A stretch of 64,000 nt of DNA from contig CAJQUW010009328.1 in the NCBI GenBank assembly GCA_907163375.1, positions 558,001-622,000 of the forward strand, in the 5' to 3' direction. The notes below the pieces were generated by a model. It was given only the letters and a program-made list of their open reading frames with translations. It searched no databases and was not told where the DNA came from. Shown here one piece after another: positions 48,301 through 51,901 of this stretch. Source of the stretch: Prostheceraeus crozeri (lineage: Eukaryota > Platyhelminthes > Polycladida > Euryleptidae). Positions within the stretch are counted from its first letter, which is position 1. The number at the start of each line of letters is the position of its first letter. The position numbers were made by a program, and so were the translations under genes.

Positions 48301-48754
48301 ATTCAATTTACGAGTTTAGCAAAATCATGACTTAGGTTAGGGAGAAGATTGGAATCAAGTCTTCATTCTAATAACTCAAGATCAATATCATCATTTACTT
48401 GTAATTGGTCATCAAAATTTTGACATCGAAAATTTGTGTAGTGACAGTAAACAAATGATTCCCCATCACTGTAGCGGCGATCGAAAGAACACAAACCTCA
48501 CAGCTTTACGCATTATCGGCCATTCATTTATGAAGGGGAACCAGCAAAACGGGTTTTCTTCATGACATTAAATTTTGCAAATAACGACTCACCAACGCAT
48601 AGTTGACCCAACGTTCGTACAGTAGTGAGGAGAACTCGATCGGAAGTTTTGACGGAGCGTAGAAGACGAACTAAAGGTTGAATTCCTCCCTCTGCAGCGA
48701 TTTTATTCTGATTGTCTATATTTTCACGTGCAAGGGAGATGAGTGCCATGCATC
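6173..48754 (-). CDS. ANKAR: ANKAR-like armadillo-repeat protein, 3' part (7 exons)
   Basis: Seven minus-strand exons join as 48754-48593, 43337-43108, 33829-33671, 18877-18760, 14375-14194, 8682-8558 and 6398-6173. All have AG acceptors and GT donors, and codon phase agrees at all six junctions, giving 399 residues plus a stop. The product is a run of armadillo helices (for example GGIQPLVRLL, LVNYLLNPP, VRGACAVALGYLTFN) followed by a basic, Ser/Gly/Pro-rich tail. The order of segments (FAFNNTLQQFAI, then IVVLARDI, then SLAHTRAGIPDAI, then VGLP) fits my memory of ANKAR, an animal protein with N-terminal ankyrin and C-terminal armadillo repeats and poorly known function. Other ARM proteins (ARMC3, ODAD2) are the alternatives. 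The first visible exon opens in mid-codon, so the 5' end is missing. Introns are 5255, 9278, 14793, 4384, 5511 and 2159 bp and are packed with repeats. Confidence 0.82.
6591..6776 (+). repeat. tRNA-derived SINE, family 1, near full length
   Basis: Starts GTCTCCGTGGCACAGTGG (A-box-like TGGCACAGTGG) with a B-box-like AGGTCGAGCCCC near 6643. The body (GGCGGCAGGAAGGGCATTCG, then CAGCACCGTCCAAG) ends GTGACGTTAAA. It serves as the reference copy for the other six. Confidence 0.82.
6985..7545. mobile_element. TIR element with nested hairpin
   Basis: Arms at 6985-7081 and 7455-7545 are inverted (AAATATCAAAGTTAGGAACC against AAATATCAAAGTTAGGAGCC), sharing CCAGCTCTTTG and TGTCATAA. Between them lies a second inverted pair at 7240-7270 and 7300-7330 (GTGGGCCTCT). 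At 7457-7484 the plus strand reads CTGATGA, GATC/GGTC helix, GAAAT, a weak hammerhead-like arrangement seen in Penelope-type ends. Confidence 0.6.
7676..7846 (-). repeat. tRNA-derived SINE, family 1
   Basis: Reverse-strand copy: GGCTTGGACGGTGTTGAC, then CCTGCCGACTTCC and GGGTTCGACCTC on the plus strand, ending in the A-box region near 7846. It contains a C-run of 9-10 bases at 7818-7826. Confidence 0.8.
8140..8250 (+). repeat. tRNA-derived SINE, family 1, 5'-truncated
   Basis: Begins at the B-box (GATCGAGCCCC) and continues GTAGGAAGGGCATCCGGAC and GCTCCAGATAAAAC. The tRNA A-box half is missing. Confidence 0.75.
8558..8682 (-). CDS. ANKAR: ANKAR-like penultimate exon
   Basis: A 125-bp exon with a CTGTTTAACAG acceptor and GTAAGTATAG donor, ending in phase 2. 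It encodes ACRETPTLYDRLTGN, IGANARISPEFVDTF, then QRAQIVGLPCM. The segment is past the ARM array; TPTLYDRL and VGLP fit the conserved C-terminal region of ANKAR proteins as I recall it. Splicing into 6398 makes a Phe codon (PCM-F-LEVNGG). Confidence 0.8.
8870..9790 (+). repeat. Diverged repeat family, copy 1
   Basis: GACGAGAACTTGGGCCC, ATTCTAAAACAAACATCGG and TTCCGGTTTGCAAATTAGAG correspond in order to words at 41915-42220. No coding sequence seen. It fills most of the intron part between 8683 and 10280. Confidence 0.5.
10281..10830 (+). repeat. 0.5-kb duplicated segment, copy A
   Basis: About 97 percent identical to 14661-15210 (offset exactly 4380). It includes a reverse-strand tRNA-like stretch (GGCCTTGTGGTTAAAGC, then AGTTCGAACCTGCC; 10663-10745). 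Right after it comes a fold-back element at 10857-11254, beyond which the sequence matching copy B resumes (CCCCTTTCGAAATTGAGGCG). Similarity starts near CGGGAAT at 10281. Confidence 0.88.
10639..10663 (-). other. Hammerhead-like core in repeat copy A
   Basis: Minus strand: CTGATGA, GGTC, CAACT, GGCC, GAAAC. The four helix II pairs and both conserved single-strand blocks match the hammerhead core. The same motif is at 15019-15043. I found no matching helix I or cleavage triplet nearby, so function is doubtful. Confidence 0.35.
10857..11254. mobile_element. Fold-back MITE, 398 bp
   Basis: Inverted arms of about 97 bases at 10857-10953 and about 11158-11254 (AGTATGAAGAGAAAACAACG against CAGTAATATGAAGAGATAGC read inward). 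They share TTTCGC, AGAAGTACG and GTGATACACAAAATGTA. Identity is about 80 percent. No ORF. Copy B of the surrounding repeat lacks it. Confidence 0.78.
11303..11506. mobile_element. MITE with GTTTACACGTGCAACTTG ends, half copy
   Basis: It ends GCAATCAAGTTGCACGTG and AAATGCACCCTTAAAGG. The interior (GATCTCATCAGCTTACTATC, then TTTGAGTGTCAGTAAAA) matches one arm of 40122-40566. Only one arm is present. Confidence 0.72.
11507..13108. other. Intron, no feature seen
   Basis: Short GA run at 11661; otherwise nothing recognised. Confidence 0.5.
13109..13815. mobile_element. Penelope-like element fragment in a near-perfect palindrome
   Basis: Two 345-bp arms (13109-13453 and 13471-13815) are inverted copies with two mismatches and no net indel, separated by a 17-bp spacer. 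Each arm carries GIY-YIG endonuclease sequence reading outward from the centre: YIGKTKRRLHQR, SAIAKHIEQCNHFF, then in another frame SDFEISIVESTKI and NPLLNRTLG. This is the C-terminal domain of Penelope-like retroelements. The arms differ at the residue after the Glu of the helix (EH on the right, EN on the left). The reverse transcriptase part is absent. Inverted PLE copies are known; a sequencing or assembly fold-back is the other explanation. Confidence 0.88.
14194..14375 (-). CDS. ANKAR: ANKAR-like exon, armadillo repeat
   Basis: A 182-bp exon with a TTTTCTCTTCAG acceptor and GTAAGC donor, ending in phase 0. It encodes GYLSSLAHTRAGIPDAIIT, SGAVDHLVNHLHSENRQV, then RGACAVALGYLTFNRTAAR. SGAVDHLVNHL and the RGACAVALGYL helix are textbook armadillo features. 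The exon lies between the two copies of the 0.5-kb duplicated segment. Confidence 0.87.
14661..15210 (+). repeat. 0.5-kb duplicated segment, copy B
   Basis: Second copy, within the next ANKAR intron upstream, about 300 bp from the exon at 14194-14375. Here the sequence runs straight from AATTACTCAATA into CCCCTTTCGAAATTGAGG. It therefore shows an unoccupied site for the element that follows copy A. Confidence 0.88.
15019..15043 (-). other. Hammerhead-like core in repeat copy B
   Basis: Identical to the motif at 10639-10663 (CTGATGA, 4-bp helix, GAAAC). It is preserved in both copies, but they are so similar overall that this says little about selection. Confidence 0.35.
15243..15359. mobile_element. 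Small TIR element, 117 bp
   Basis: Ends TACTCATTACATGT and ACATGTAATGAGTA are exact inverted copies. No coding potential. It lies just after duplicated segment copy B. Confidence 0.6.
15424..15775 (+). repeat. Possible tRNA-derived SINE, family 3
   Basis: GATGGTCCAGTGGACTTG (A-box-like TGGTCCAGTGG) and CACTGGTTCGAGCCTACC (B-box-like GGTTCGAGCCT) are spaced a little wider than in a tRNA. The downstream 250 bases are unique in this window. The end is not defined. Confidence 0.5.
15915..16602. mobile_element. Fold-back MITE, 688 bp, CGGCAGCCAGAGCGAG ends
   Basis: Inverted arms of about 250 bases (15915-16165 and 16345-16602) share CGGCAGCCAGAGCGAGTTTC, CTGAGACTTTCACAGAATGA and CATGTCAATCCAA at about 85 percent identity. 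No ORF of its own. A diverged relative is at 49976-50230. Confidence 0.8.
16603..17810. other. Intron, no clear feature
   Basis: A 22-base near-palindrome TAATGTTAAGCACTTAACAT lies near 17576. No gene recognised. Confidence 0.45.
17811..18012 (+). repeat. tRNA-derived SINE, family 2
   Basis: The head GCTGTGGCCTTGTGGTAGAC (A-box-like) and CTTGGCTCAAACCTTGG (degenerate B-box) is followed by a body with AAGACTTTTAAAATAGGTAC and TTTCTTGCGAAGCATTCAG. The body resembles a SINE body common in marine invertebrates, from memory. Confidence 0.7.
18760..18877 (-). CDS. ANKAR: ANKAR-like exon, armadillo repeat
   Basis: A 118-bp exon with a TTTCTTGCAG acceptor and GTGAGT donor, starting in phase 0 and ending in phase 1. 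It encodes IVVLARDIIDMDQVSLTALG and then VTSLVEHLKSDDDNVIILA. It is the middle of an ARM repeat whose third helix is completed by the next exon (AAGYLSSLAHTRAG). Confidence 0.85.
18878..23927. other. Intron 3' half, little recognised
   Basis: Holds a short GC-richer hairpin (GTCGCCTTG with CAAGGCGAC, 19425-19480). A hAT-like end in reverse (GATACGGGCCCTG, finishing near 21269) follows an AT/GCG-rich stretch. No exon or gene seen. Confidence 0.45.
23928..23935 (+). promoter_or_regulatory. Possible TATA box of the P450 gene
   Basis: CTATAAAT about 145 bases before the P450 start codon, with no ATG-initiated frame blocking it. Position and sense fit a core promoter, but A/T words like this are common in this AT-rich DNA. 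Confidence 0.3.
24080..25618 (+). CDS. Cytochrome P450, CYP2 clan, intronless
   Basis: An uninterrupted 512-residue ORF for a heme monooxygenase, probably on the ER membrane. An N-terminal anchor (residues about 3-20, FITVSLALLVIVCFYLYL) is followed by a basic and Pro-rich hinge (PPVVKRGYPLLGN). The I-helix oxygen-binding motif AGTDTT is at 310-315, the K-helix ExxR at E367-R370, and the heme loop FSAGKRACLG at 441-450 with Cys448 as the iron ligand. Length and motif spacing are normal for the family. The substrate cannot be told from sequence; CYP2-clan enzymes oxidise steroids, fatty acids and xenobiotics. The gene lies within a 14.8-kb ANKAR intron on the opposite strand. Absence of introns suggests an old retrocopy or lineage-specific intron loss. 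The ATG at 24080 is the first in frame that gives a normal anchor. Confidence 0.96.
   Translation: MDFITVSLALLVIVCFYLYLRRNKLPAGMPPVVKRGYPLLGNALEFSPRDYITFKKYRELYGEMCVVYLGTSPSVLLNSYRSIYEAFVGQADTFSGRPSSPFEDLLTRKSGIMLRDDPQCLELRRFVVRMLREFGMGRSMSESIVQEECQTLVEYLRRMQGKPIDSRQHFKTHTFSIISRFTFNESYSTEDEGAKEFFKLLDCILKVGFLDIFAYLFPIISKYSFLTKLNDRISSVRLNHETMYKYVRRKVEQHRNKLLSMEELPSELSEASDVCEAMLIEQVLREKDSPNNHLFTEWQVIRTVFELFLAGTDTTASTLSWCILLLALNEDIQEHVHQEIDDKIGSDRLPCIADLKELHYIHAFMDEVLRYSSLVGSNVLHRTTKATNLLGYHIPENMIILSNLYGVHRDPEFWERPDEFYPNHFLNDEGEYRASKYLIPFSAGKRACLGEGLAKLEIFITLVSILQTFNVSLVRNSDTKIEEILAGTPNGVRHPGNHEIIFSIRNDNQQKI
25619..25984. other. 3' flank of the P450 gene
   Basis: Probable 3' untranslated region. 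No AATAAA or ATTAAA seen before the direct repeat at 25985; an A/T block is at 25835-25860. Confidence 0.4.
25985..26062 (+). repeat. Left copy of 75-bp direct repeat flanking a LINE
   Basis: Contains TAGTGTCATGAATGACTTTA and continues GACTTGGTGATGGATTCATT. It matches 26808-26885 at about 90 percent (7 mismatches in about 72). It lies between the P450 gene and the LINE fragment. Confidence 0.85.
26063..26807 (+). mobile_element. LINE fragment with internal deletion
   Basis: Reverse transcriptase pieces: APGPDELEIDVIKEVG (26097), NYRPISLLP (26251) and REHAGFGKNYSTIDHIHVLN (26338), the latter part being typical of RTE-type endonuclease/RT polyproteins. Around 26630 the frame jumps to the extreme C-terminus (RRSRGRPADTWE, then AQNRRKWRQHAEAFAMQ), so the central RT and thumb are deleted. 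The fragment has stops and frameshifts. It is bracketed by a 75-bp direct repeat. Confidence 0.85.
26808..26885 (+). repeat. Right copy of 75-bp direct repeat flanking a LINE
   Basis: Contains TAGTGTCATGAATGACTGTA, then GACTTGGTGATGGATTCTTT. It starts immediately after the LINE C-terminal stop region. It is probably an unusually long target duplication or a tandem duplication into which the LINE went. Confidence 0.85.
26886..28299. other. Intron, no feature seen
   Basis: No coding similarity or repeat recognised. Confidence 0.5.
28300..28805 (+). mobile_element. Penelope-like element remnant (GIY-YIG region)
   Basis: Plus-strand endonuclease pieces in several frames: ARNIIYEVKCDV (28510), ITNSTLG overlapping FNIRILTTADDEPN (28660), then FTRRLEPSINSRVECEELK (about 28728), all typical of the PLE GIY-YIG domain. 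On the minus strand, 28341-28370 holds a hairpin followed by GGACGAAACGCGG, resembling the degenerate hammerhead-like end of PLEs, in opposite orientation to the ORF. The copy is old and incomplete. Confidence 0.78.
29147..29170 (+). repeat. (TTA)n microsatellite
   Basis: About seven uninterrupted TTA units at 29149-29168. Confidence 0.9.
29578..29698. mobile_element. Small hAT-like MITE, about 120 bp
   Basis: Left CAGGGATGAGAATGG and right GAAAATTCTCATCCCTG are inverted ends. AGTAGT occurs on both sides, possibly part of a target duplication. No ORF. Confidence 0.6.
31288..31735 (+). mobile_element. LINE-type retrotransposon C-terminal fragment
   Basis: The plus strand encodes RHSEVNDKLRRALLSAGIPS, VLEPVGLTRSDGRRPDGMT, then CDAASR; after a frame change it gives LKRRKYAELSGQ. 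The series (A)LVSAGVPxxLEPxGLxRxDGKRPDG is a recurrent C-terminal domain of retrotransposon polyproteins in marine invertebrates, as I recall it. The RPDG...D pattern is reminiscent of restriction-like PD-(D/E)xK folds. RT is missing. Confidence 0.65.
32015..32720. mobile_element. MITE with GCATACCGTATATCTTCTA ends and inner tandem repeats
   Basis: The left end GCATACCGTATATCTTCTA at 32015 and its inverted copy finishing at 32720 are 19-bp exact terminal repeats. Subterminal GGCGTTTA/AAACGC words occur on both sides. Length 706 bp, no transposase. The right part holds four 18-bp tandem units. Confidence 0.72.
32634..32705 (+). repeat. Four 18-bp tandem units
   Basis: GACCCGGCGTTTATTGGA, GACCCAGAGTCTATTGGA, GACCCGGCGTCTAGTATA and GATCCGGCGTATATTAGA follow each other without a gap. 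They are diverged copies of one unit, within the right end of the MITE at 32015. Confidence 0.82.
32890..33115 (-). mobile_element. Small LINE C-terminal fragment
   Basis: The minus strand reads DSTEMRMLRWRGGISRAERR (about 33065) and later DRRLFDWVDPDRPQSM. EMRMLRWxxGxxRxxR is the conserved block after RT in RTE/CR1-like LINEs. Only about 70 codons remain. The fragment abuts a SINE at 33169. Confidence 0.6.
33169..33348 (+). repeat. tRNA-derived SINE, family 1
   Basis: CTCTGTGGCAGTGGTCAAG, then CGATCTTTCGGTCCACAGG and GGCAGGAAGGACATCCGG, ending in AACGACGTTAAA. It sits in the ANKAR intron, next to a LINE fragment and about 320 bp from the exon at 33671. Confidence 0.82.
33671..33829 (-). CDS. 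ANKAR: ANKAR-like exon, armadillo repeat
   Basis: A 159-bp exon (53 codons, phase 0 at both ends) after a TTTCTTTTTCAG acceptor and before a GTGAGAG donor. It encodes VIRLKSCLALAIFAFNNT, LQQFAIRESGGI, then FDPFLNSASEFERCHAAFQ. The AFNNTLQQFAIRESGGI segment is the part I most associate with ANKAR. The exon lies 5' of the 14.8-kb intron that contains the P450 gene. Confidence 0.86.
34271..35940 (-). mobile_element. LINE C-terminal fragment, split by a hAT-type element
   Basis: Minus-strand reverse transcriptase C-terminal domain: VDSFYYLGDVIDQKGG (about 35890), ARVNKAWKTFQELLPIL (about 35820), YASETWAVKTDDINKLL (about 35705) and MLRENRLRWLGHSDRM (about 35555). After the element at 34475-35453 the frame resumes (VKGRNAYTTWRKICE) and stops at 34271. 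This C-terminal arrangement is typical of RTE/CR1-like LINEs. There is a frame break between the first two blocks and the rest. Confidence 0.85.
34475..35453. mobile_element. hAT-type non-autonomous element inside a LINE
   Basis: A 979-bp element with 14-bp inverted ends CAGTGTCCGGATTC at both termini and an exact 8-bp duplication GTTCTGAC (34467-34474 and 35454-35461). Subterminal regions carry repeated TTCGTGCA words: three or more copies on the right (35350-35437) and two on the left. Such arrays are usual transposase-binding sites. No transposase ORF is seen. Confidence 0.9.
35941..38849. other. Intron, little recognised
   Basis: 36480-36560 (GGCCCGAAAGTAGG, CCGACCCATCTGCAG) looks like a worn hAT-type terminal sequence in reverse. 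The rest, including 36838-37107 and 37820-38100 ORFs, shows nothing recognisable. Confidence 0.4.
36270..36287 (+). repeat. (GA)n microsatellite
   Basis: Nine GA units; a shorter run is at 11661-11673. Confidence 0.85.
38850..39480 (+). repeat. Imperfect tandem block, about 180-235 bp period
   Basis: The string AAATAGCATTTT..ATTCAAACAATCATTTT recurs near 38880, 39138 and 39290, and AATTCTTATTCATGTGGCAC recurs at 39055 and 39447. Old, diverged tandem duplication of an AT-rich unit. Confidence 0.6.
40122..40566. mobile_element. MITE with long inverted arms, 445 bp
   Basis: Arms of about 195 bases (40122-40325 and 40365-40566) start AAGGGTGCGTTTACACGTGC on the left and CATGCTGGCACGTGCAGC on the right read inward. 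They share GCATTGATCTCATCAGC and GAGTGTCAGTAAAA. No ORF. Relatives are at 11303-11506 and 54960-55085. Confidence 0.8.
40930..41400 (+). repeat. Repeat family R1, copy 2, interrupted by a SINE
   Basis: GTGTCGACTCAAAAAATGTA, AAAAGATTCAGTTTTTGCAG and GCTGAAATTTCAAGCTTTC match the copy at 60393. A family 1 SINE (41060-41247) lies within it, and the section corresponding to about 60480-60680 is missing. Confidence 0.72.
41060..41247 (-). repeat. tRNA-derived SINE, family 1, inserted in another repeat
   Basis: Plus-strand text TTTACGTCAC, GGCCTTGGACGGTGCTGAC, CCTGCCGACTTCCAGTG, then CCACTGTGCCACGGACAC is the reverse complement of the family. It interrupts the repeat of which 60393-60770 is an uninterrupted copy. 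Confidence 0.8.
41890..42250 (+). repeat. Diverged repeat family, copy 2 (shorter)
   Basis: GACGAGAACTTGCGCAC, ATCCTAAAACATCCGTTTAG and TTCCGGCTTGCATATTAGAT align with 8915-9760, with about 500 bases less between them. Class unknown. Confidence 0.5.
42480..42840. repeat. Inverted pair of tRNA-like repeats
   Basis: The left arm (CTCCCGGCACCACCGTGAAA, GGAATCGAACCGAATCC, GCGACCTGTAGAATGCCAAG) and the right arm (CTTGGTGTTCTGTACGCC, GCGTTCGATTCCAGGAC, GGTGCTGCCGGAAGC) are diverged inverted copies about 150 bases long. Each holds a B-box-like GTTCGATTCC, so both look tRNA-derived. The region is GC-richer than its surroundings. Confidence 0.6.
43108..43337 (-). CDS. ANKAR: ANKAR-like exon, armadillo repeats
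   Basis: A 230-bp exon with a CAG acceptor and GTGAGTG donor that ends in phase 0. It encodes VAHVNNKNTQRRIAEEEA, then ISVLVNYLLNPPTDEIQVEV, then ACTLGCLVLGNRENQQRL and NFCFDILLNMVHVEDA. These are two consecutive ARM-type helix sets with the typical small residues (ACTLGCLVLGN) in helix 3. The next exon continues as VEDA-VIRLKSC. Confidence 0.85.
43640..44513 (+). mobile_element. 3' end of a LINE with TTTTGAC tail repeats
   Basis: The ORF remnant at 43653-43874 reads GEIEDLFHFMCACPRYSRER, a Cys/His block (ExxxHFxxxCPRYSxxR) found at the C-terminus of many LINE ORF2 proteins, and ends NRIRDNNGL. About 600 bases of 3' untranslated sequence follow. It closes with AATAAACGCTTTTTGACTTT and further TTTTGAC units at 44485-44513, like the simple-repeat tails of CR1/I-type elements. 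Confidence 0.72.
44513..44666. repeat. Fold-back element, 154 bp
   Basis: Arms at about 44513-44575 and 44602-44666 are inverted copies beginning TTTTTGAAGATAAAGAT and CGCCCAATTCATTAATCC, with only a few mismatches. It starts exactly where the LINE 3' tail stops. No ORF; a MITE or a hairpin formed at LINE insertion. Confidence 0.8.
44667..46469. other. Intron, no feature seen
   Basis: AT-rich with short inverted words at 45415-45480; no gene or mobile element recognised. Confidence 0.45.
46643..47404. mobile_element. Probable hAT-type insertion in a minisatellite
   Basis: A 762-bp segment starting CTAGAGGTGTGCAGTCGGGA and ending in GAACCCCCTT. It is flanked by ACTATGAA (46635-46642) and ACTATGAG (47405-47412). 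Inverted CGGGTTCGGGT words lie near both ends (46688, 47310). Ends are only loosely matched and the flanks resemble the minisatellite unit, so boundaries are provisional. No ORF. Confidence 0.5.
47429..48042 (-). mobile_element. Penelope-like element remnant with hammerhead-like end
   Basis: The minus strand reads NCNFLYVGETQRTLRERMTE (about 47955), then EHRFDVRHGDEERVVSHH, then after a frame change VEELKFISQLMTDWPHGL (about 47763). This is the GIY-YIG domain and following region of Penelope-like elements. About 200 bases further on lies the CTGATGA...GAAAC motif (47446-47497). It sits inside a degenerate minisatellite; ACCATTACA occurs at both margins, but that word also belongs to the minisatellite. 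Confidence 0.82.
47446..47497 (-). ncRNA. Hammerhead-ribozyme-like core in a Penelope-like element
   Basis: Read on the minus strand: CTGATGA, a helix II-like hairpin (GATTGG pairing with CCAATT over a 21-base loop), GAAAC, then CGGTC. The self-complementary ACCGGT could form helix III between two copies, as in minimal dimeric hammerheads of PLEs and retrozymes. Helix I is weak next to the core. Activity is unproven. Confidence 0.5.
48593..48754 (-). CDS. ANKAR: ANKAR-like exon (first one visible)
   Basis: A 162-bp exon after a TTTCTTTGCAG acceptor and before a GTGAGT donor. It starts with two bases of a split codon and ends with one (phase 1). The translation runs CMALISLAREN, GGIQPLVRLLRSVK, then TVRTLGQLCV, an armadillo repeat with the usual Gly-Gly-Ile turn before helix 2. 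Joining to the next exon makes a Gly codon and reads QLCVGVAHVNN without a break. I saw no convincing ARM exon upstream in the remaining 15 kb. Confidence 0.82.
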
Positions 48755-49975
48755 CTGCAAAGAAAATTGATGTCCATTTCCGAAATCTCAATTATTAGAT
48801 TGAGGCAACTTCATGCCTTAGATGATATCATCCATCATTCAAAATGCTCGTTTTCAAATCGCACAATTGACAGCTAATTTAACTGCATCGATAATCTATT
48901 AACTGTCTTCGTCTGGGCACTCAGTCTCTGACATGATTGTGAAGACTGCTGATGAGCGCGTTTATTGATACTTACGACGTTAATATCAAGTTTCCATGTT
49001 AGTCGTTGTGACACTGGATTTGTCTTGTGATCTTAAGGTCGTGACGTCGAGTCCGCTTTGAGACATTCATTGCATCGAAAGTAAATATGAGAGTAAGTAA
49101 AGAGTAGAGAAACAAAGGTGCGTTCTTTGACAAAAGATGAAAGGGTTAAGTTTCAAATTGCATTAAATGTATATTCGGGTCGCTCGTCTTAATCATGTAC
49201 AGGTTGCACAAGCGCAAAAGCTCAATTGACCCTGCTACAGACACAAATTTAAAACAAGAAATGAGGAAAAAGCGAAAATAATTTTTGTGAGTTACGGTTA
49301 TGATGATCACGTAATTGAACAAGTTGATATGAAAATGTCTAATCCACAGAACAACTTGAGAGGTGGCTCAGATGAGGAACACCAAAACGAACAACTTATA
49401 TTTTGGGATTACATTCGAGGTAGTAAACAAAAAAACTCATCAGATCAACAACGTGCTTAAGAAGTCAAAACTAAAAAATGCATACAGCACATGGAAAACG
49501 CAAAATATTTTGAAACAAGGATCCCATCAAGTACTATTATTTTATTTTTCTATATTCCTATTTTTCGATATTTCTATTAAGTACACGTACTATATACCAT
49601 ATAGCTAGAAATTGAGTTTACAATTTCTATCCTACAGAGTTAAATTCCGCCTAAGTCTCTTTCCATATTTTACCATTTGAGTTAATGAGTCCAATGGTGA
49701 TTGATGAATTAGCGCTTACAATTGCATTCTTCTCTGATAGTCAGAGAATTGGAATATCTCGCAACAATTTTGCAAGACTGTTTAAAGTGCATGCAAGAGA
49801 TTTTTACAAGAGAATCGAAATCACGAAAAGGTGAAGTAATTTGAGAAATTCAACATAATTCAAGTAGTTTTTGTACGTCATGACTTGACTTGATTTCAGT
49901 AAAGAAAAGAACGAAATTTGAAAATGGAACTGAGGAGGCGCAGGCTATGTGGTGAGGATGCTTTTTTAAAATAAT
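48755..49975. other. No feature seen upstream of the first visible ANKAR exon
   Basis: Probably intron; no upstream ARM exon identified. Confidence 0.45.
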
Positions 49976-50230
49976 CACTTTTCGCAGAAATGTCGTGAAG
50001 CATTGTGATGCACAAAACAACGGGCATTATGAATCTGTGCGTTTGCCGAGTTCTACCCGAGTTCCTCTTCTTCGAAGAGATGATAAAAGAAAACACAATG
50101 CAGATCCAATGAGAAGAGAATTGAAGTTTTCTGCAAAATGACATTTTCTGTGTTTTCTCTGATTAAGTAAGAAGTACTGTCGTGCCTCTGATCGGTGATG
50201 TATGCGAGAATATGGCTAAATGTGGCAAAA
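49976..50230. mobile_element. Relative of the 15.9-kb fold-back MITE
   Basis: Shares GAGTTCTACCCGAGTTCCTC, TCTGATCGGTGATGTATGCG and GAGAATATGGC with the interior of 15915-16602. One half only; a SINE head follows directly at 50235. Confidence 0.62.
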
Positions 50231-50234
50231 ATTG

Positions 50235-50322
50235 GGCTGCCGACTTCCAATACCACTGCCTGGTCTCGGTCTCTCTACCAAAAGATAGCTAGGCCAAGCG
50301 CTTAACCCCTGTTTCACGGAGA
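50235..50322 (-). repeat. tRNA-derived SINE, family 1, head only
   Basis: CTGCCGACTTCCAATACCAC, then GGCCAAGCGCTTAACC and CCTGTTTCACGGAGAC on the plus strand. Only the tRNA-like head and first part of the body remain. Confidence 0.65.
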
Positions 50323-50657
50323 CTTAACTTCACACTTTGTGTAGCACAAACAGGCAATGTTCACGGACTATGGTTGAACTTGAAGTACACCCGAAGGGTA
50401 ATCAGATCTCAGATACGTCAAGGTGAAGGAGATAGGATTGAGCAATTTTAGGGTATTTATCAAATAGGTAGACCTAAACATCAGTTTATATTCAAGACAT
50501 CAAGTTTTGATAAGATATTTTTACAACTTTTTCGTCTCTCATCATCATCCTTTACCTCACTCCAATCTCTGATTTACTGAGCCATGACGATTGGATTTTT
50601 GGCCATGTTTCGAATCATGAATACGCAGCTAGATTGCATTTAGTTGGCAGTTGTGTA

Positions 50658-51899
50658 TACTCATTGACATAATTAATGAAACAAACTATCATTGGCTTGA
50701 ATTGAAGTTTGTTTCATTTTTTCTGAGGTATGATGCAATATCTCGCTTTCTATGTATTACCATTCAACACATTAGAGAATGGAGAAAGATCTATGGTGGT
50801 CAAATTTCAAATTTTGATATCGATACAACTGTCACAATTGCTTTTACAAATTGAACATAAACGTGAACTGAAATCCAGCTTTTGTAAAATAAAATGGCAC
50901 ACGATCAGTTTACCAGAGGTATGGCTATTGGAACAGAGTTTTGGCTGGAAAGAGGAATAGATTTGTGTCAGTCCCAAAGCCAGTCGTACACTGGAAGAAT
51001 GCCTCAAATATAGACTGTAGCGTTCGAACGGCTTACCGAAGATTGCCAGATGCTGGAATTCAATCGCGACGACCAGCTGTCCTAATTTCATTTGAGTTTT
51101 GAGCACCGCAGAAGACGAGTTGCCTGGTATGATGCCCATCGCTCATGGAATGACCATCACTGGCAGAAAGTCTTGTGGACCGATGAATCGAGATTCACTC
51201 TGGATTTCAATGACGGTCGTGTCAGAGTGCATCGTCCTCCAGGTGAACGCTTTGTCCCATGCTGTATTAAAGAACACGACATATGGTGGTGGAAGTGTTA
51301 TGCTGTGGGGTGGCATTTGGCATGGCGGACGAACGACAGCAGTCACCATCAAAGGCACGTTGACTGGAGAGAGGTATCTCAATGAAATTGTGCTTCCTGT
51401 TATTGCCCCAGTGGTCAGGGTGGAGGATCTCGTCTTCCAAGACGACAACGCAAGACCACATCGCTCCTCGGCTGTCATTGCCACTGTTAGGAGATTGAAC
51501 ATTCAAACCCTTGAATGACCTGCACGCTCACCTGACTCGTCACCCATTGAACAAGTCTGGGACGAGCTTGGGCGGCAAGTGAGAGACCGCTATTCATTTC
51601 CACCAGTGTCCCTGAAGATTCTCTCTGAAATACTGACAGAGCGGTGGCTTCTCCTTGAAACATCCTTCATTCAGAAACTTTGTGAATCCATGCCATCTCG
51701 GATTACTGAATGTATTGGAGCTAGAGGGGGGCACACGCGCTATTAAAGTTGAATCTGCTACATGCGTTGTTTTTCTGTGCTAGCGACTTGGTGGAGATTG
51801 TGACTAAATTATCAAGGTATCATACATACATGTATATATACCAGTCAAAAATGAAAGAAGTTAAAGAAGTATATGTTTCAAAAATTTTGTCAATGAGTA
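50658..51899 (+). mobile_element. Tc1/mariner transposon with broken DD34E transposase
   Basis: A 1242-bp element. The inverted ends start TACTCATTGACA at both termini with TA duplications outside (50656-50657 and 51900-51901). The transposase on the plus strand shows an HTH region (VRTAYRRLPDAGIQSRRPA, about 51023). The catalytic triad is WTDESRF (51178), FQDDNARPH (51437) and SPIEQVWDEL (51546), with 34 residues between the second Asp and Glu, the DD34E signature. The end RGGHTRY is typical. One TGA replaces a Trp codon at about 51517 and the N-terminal part is in other frames, so this copy is inactive. Confidence 0.93.
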
Positions 51900-51901
51900 T
51901 A

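Noticed and set aside
51143-51506. Two minus-strand ORFs of 119 and 79 codons.
   Set aside because: Antisense shadows of the Tc1-like transposase on the plus strand.
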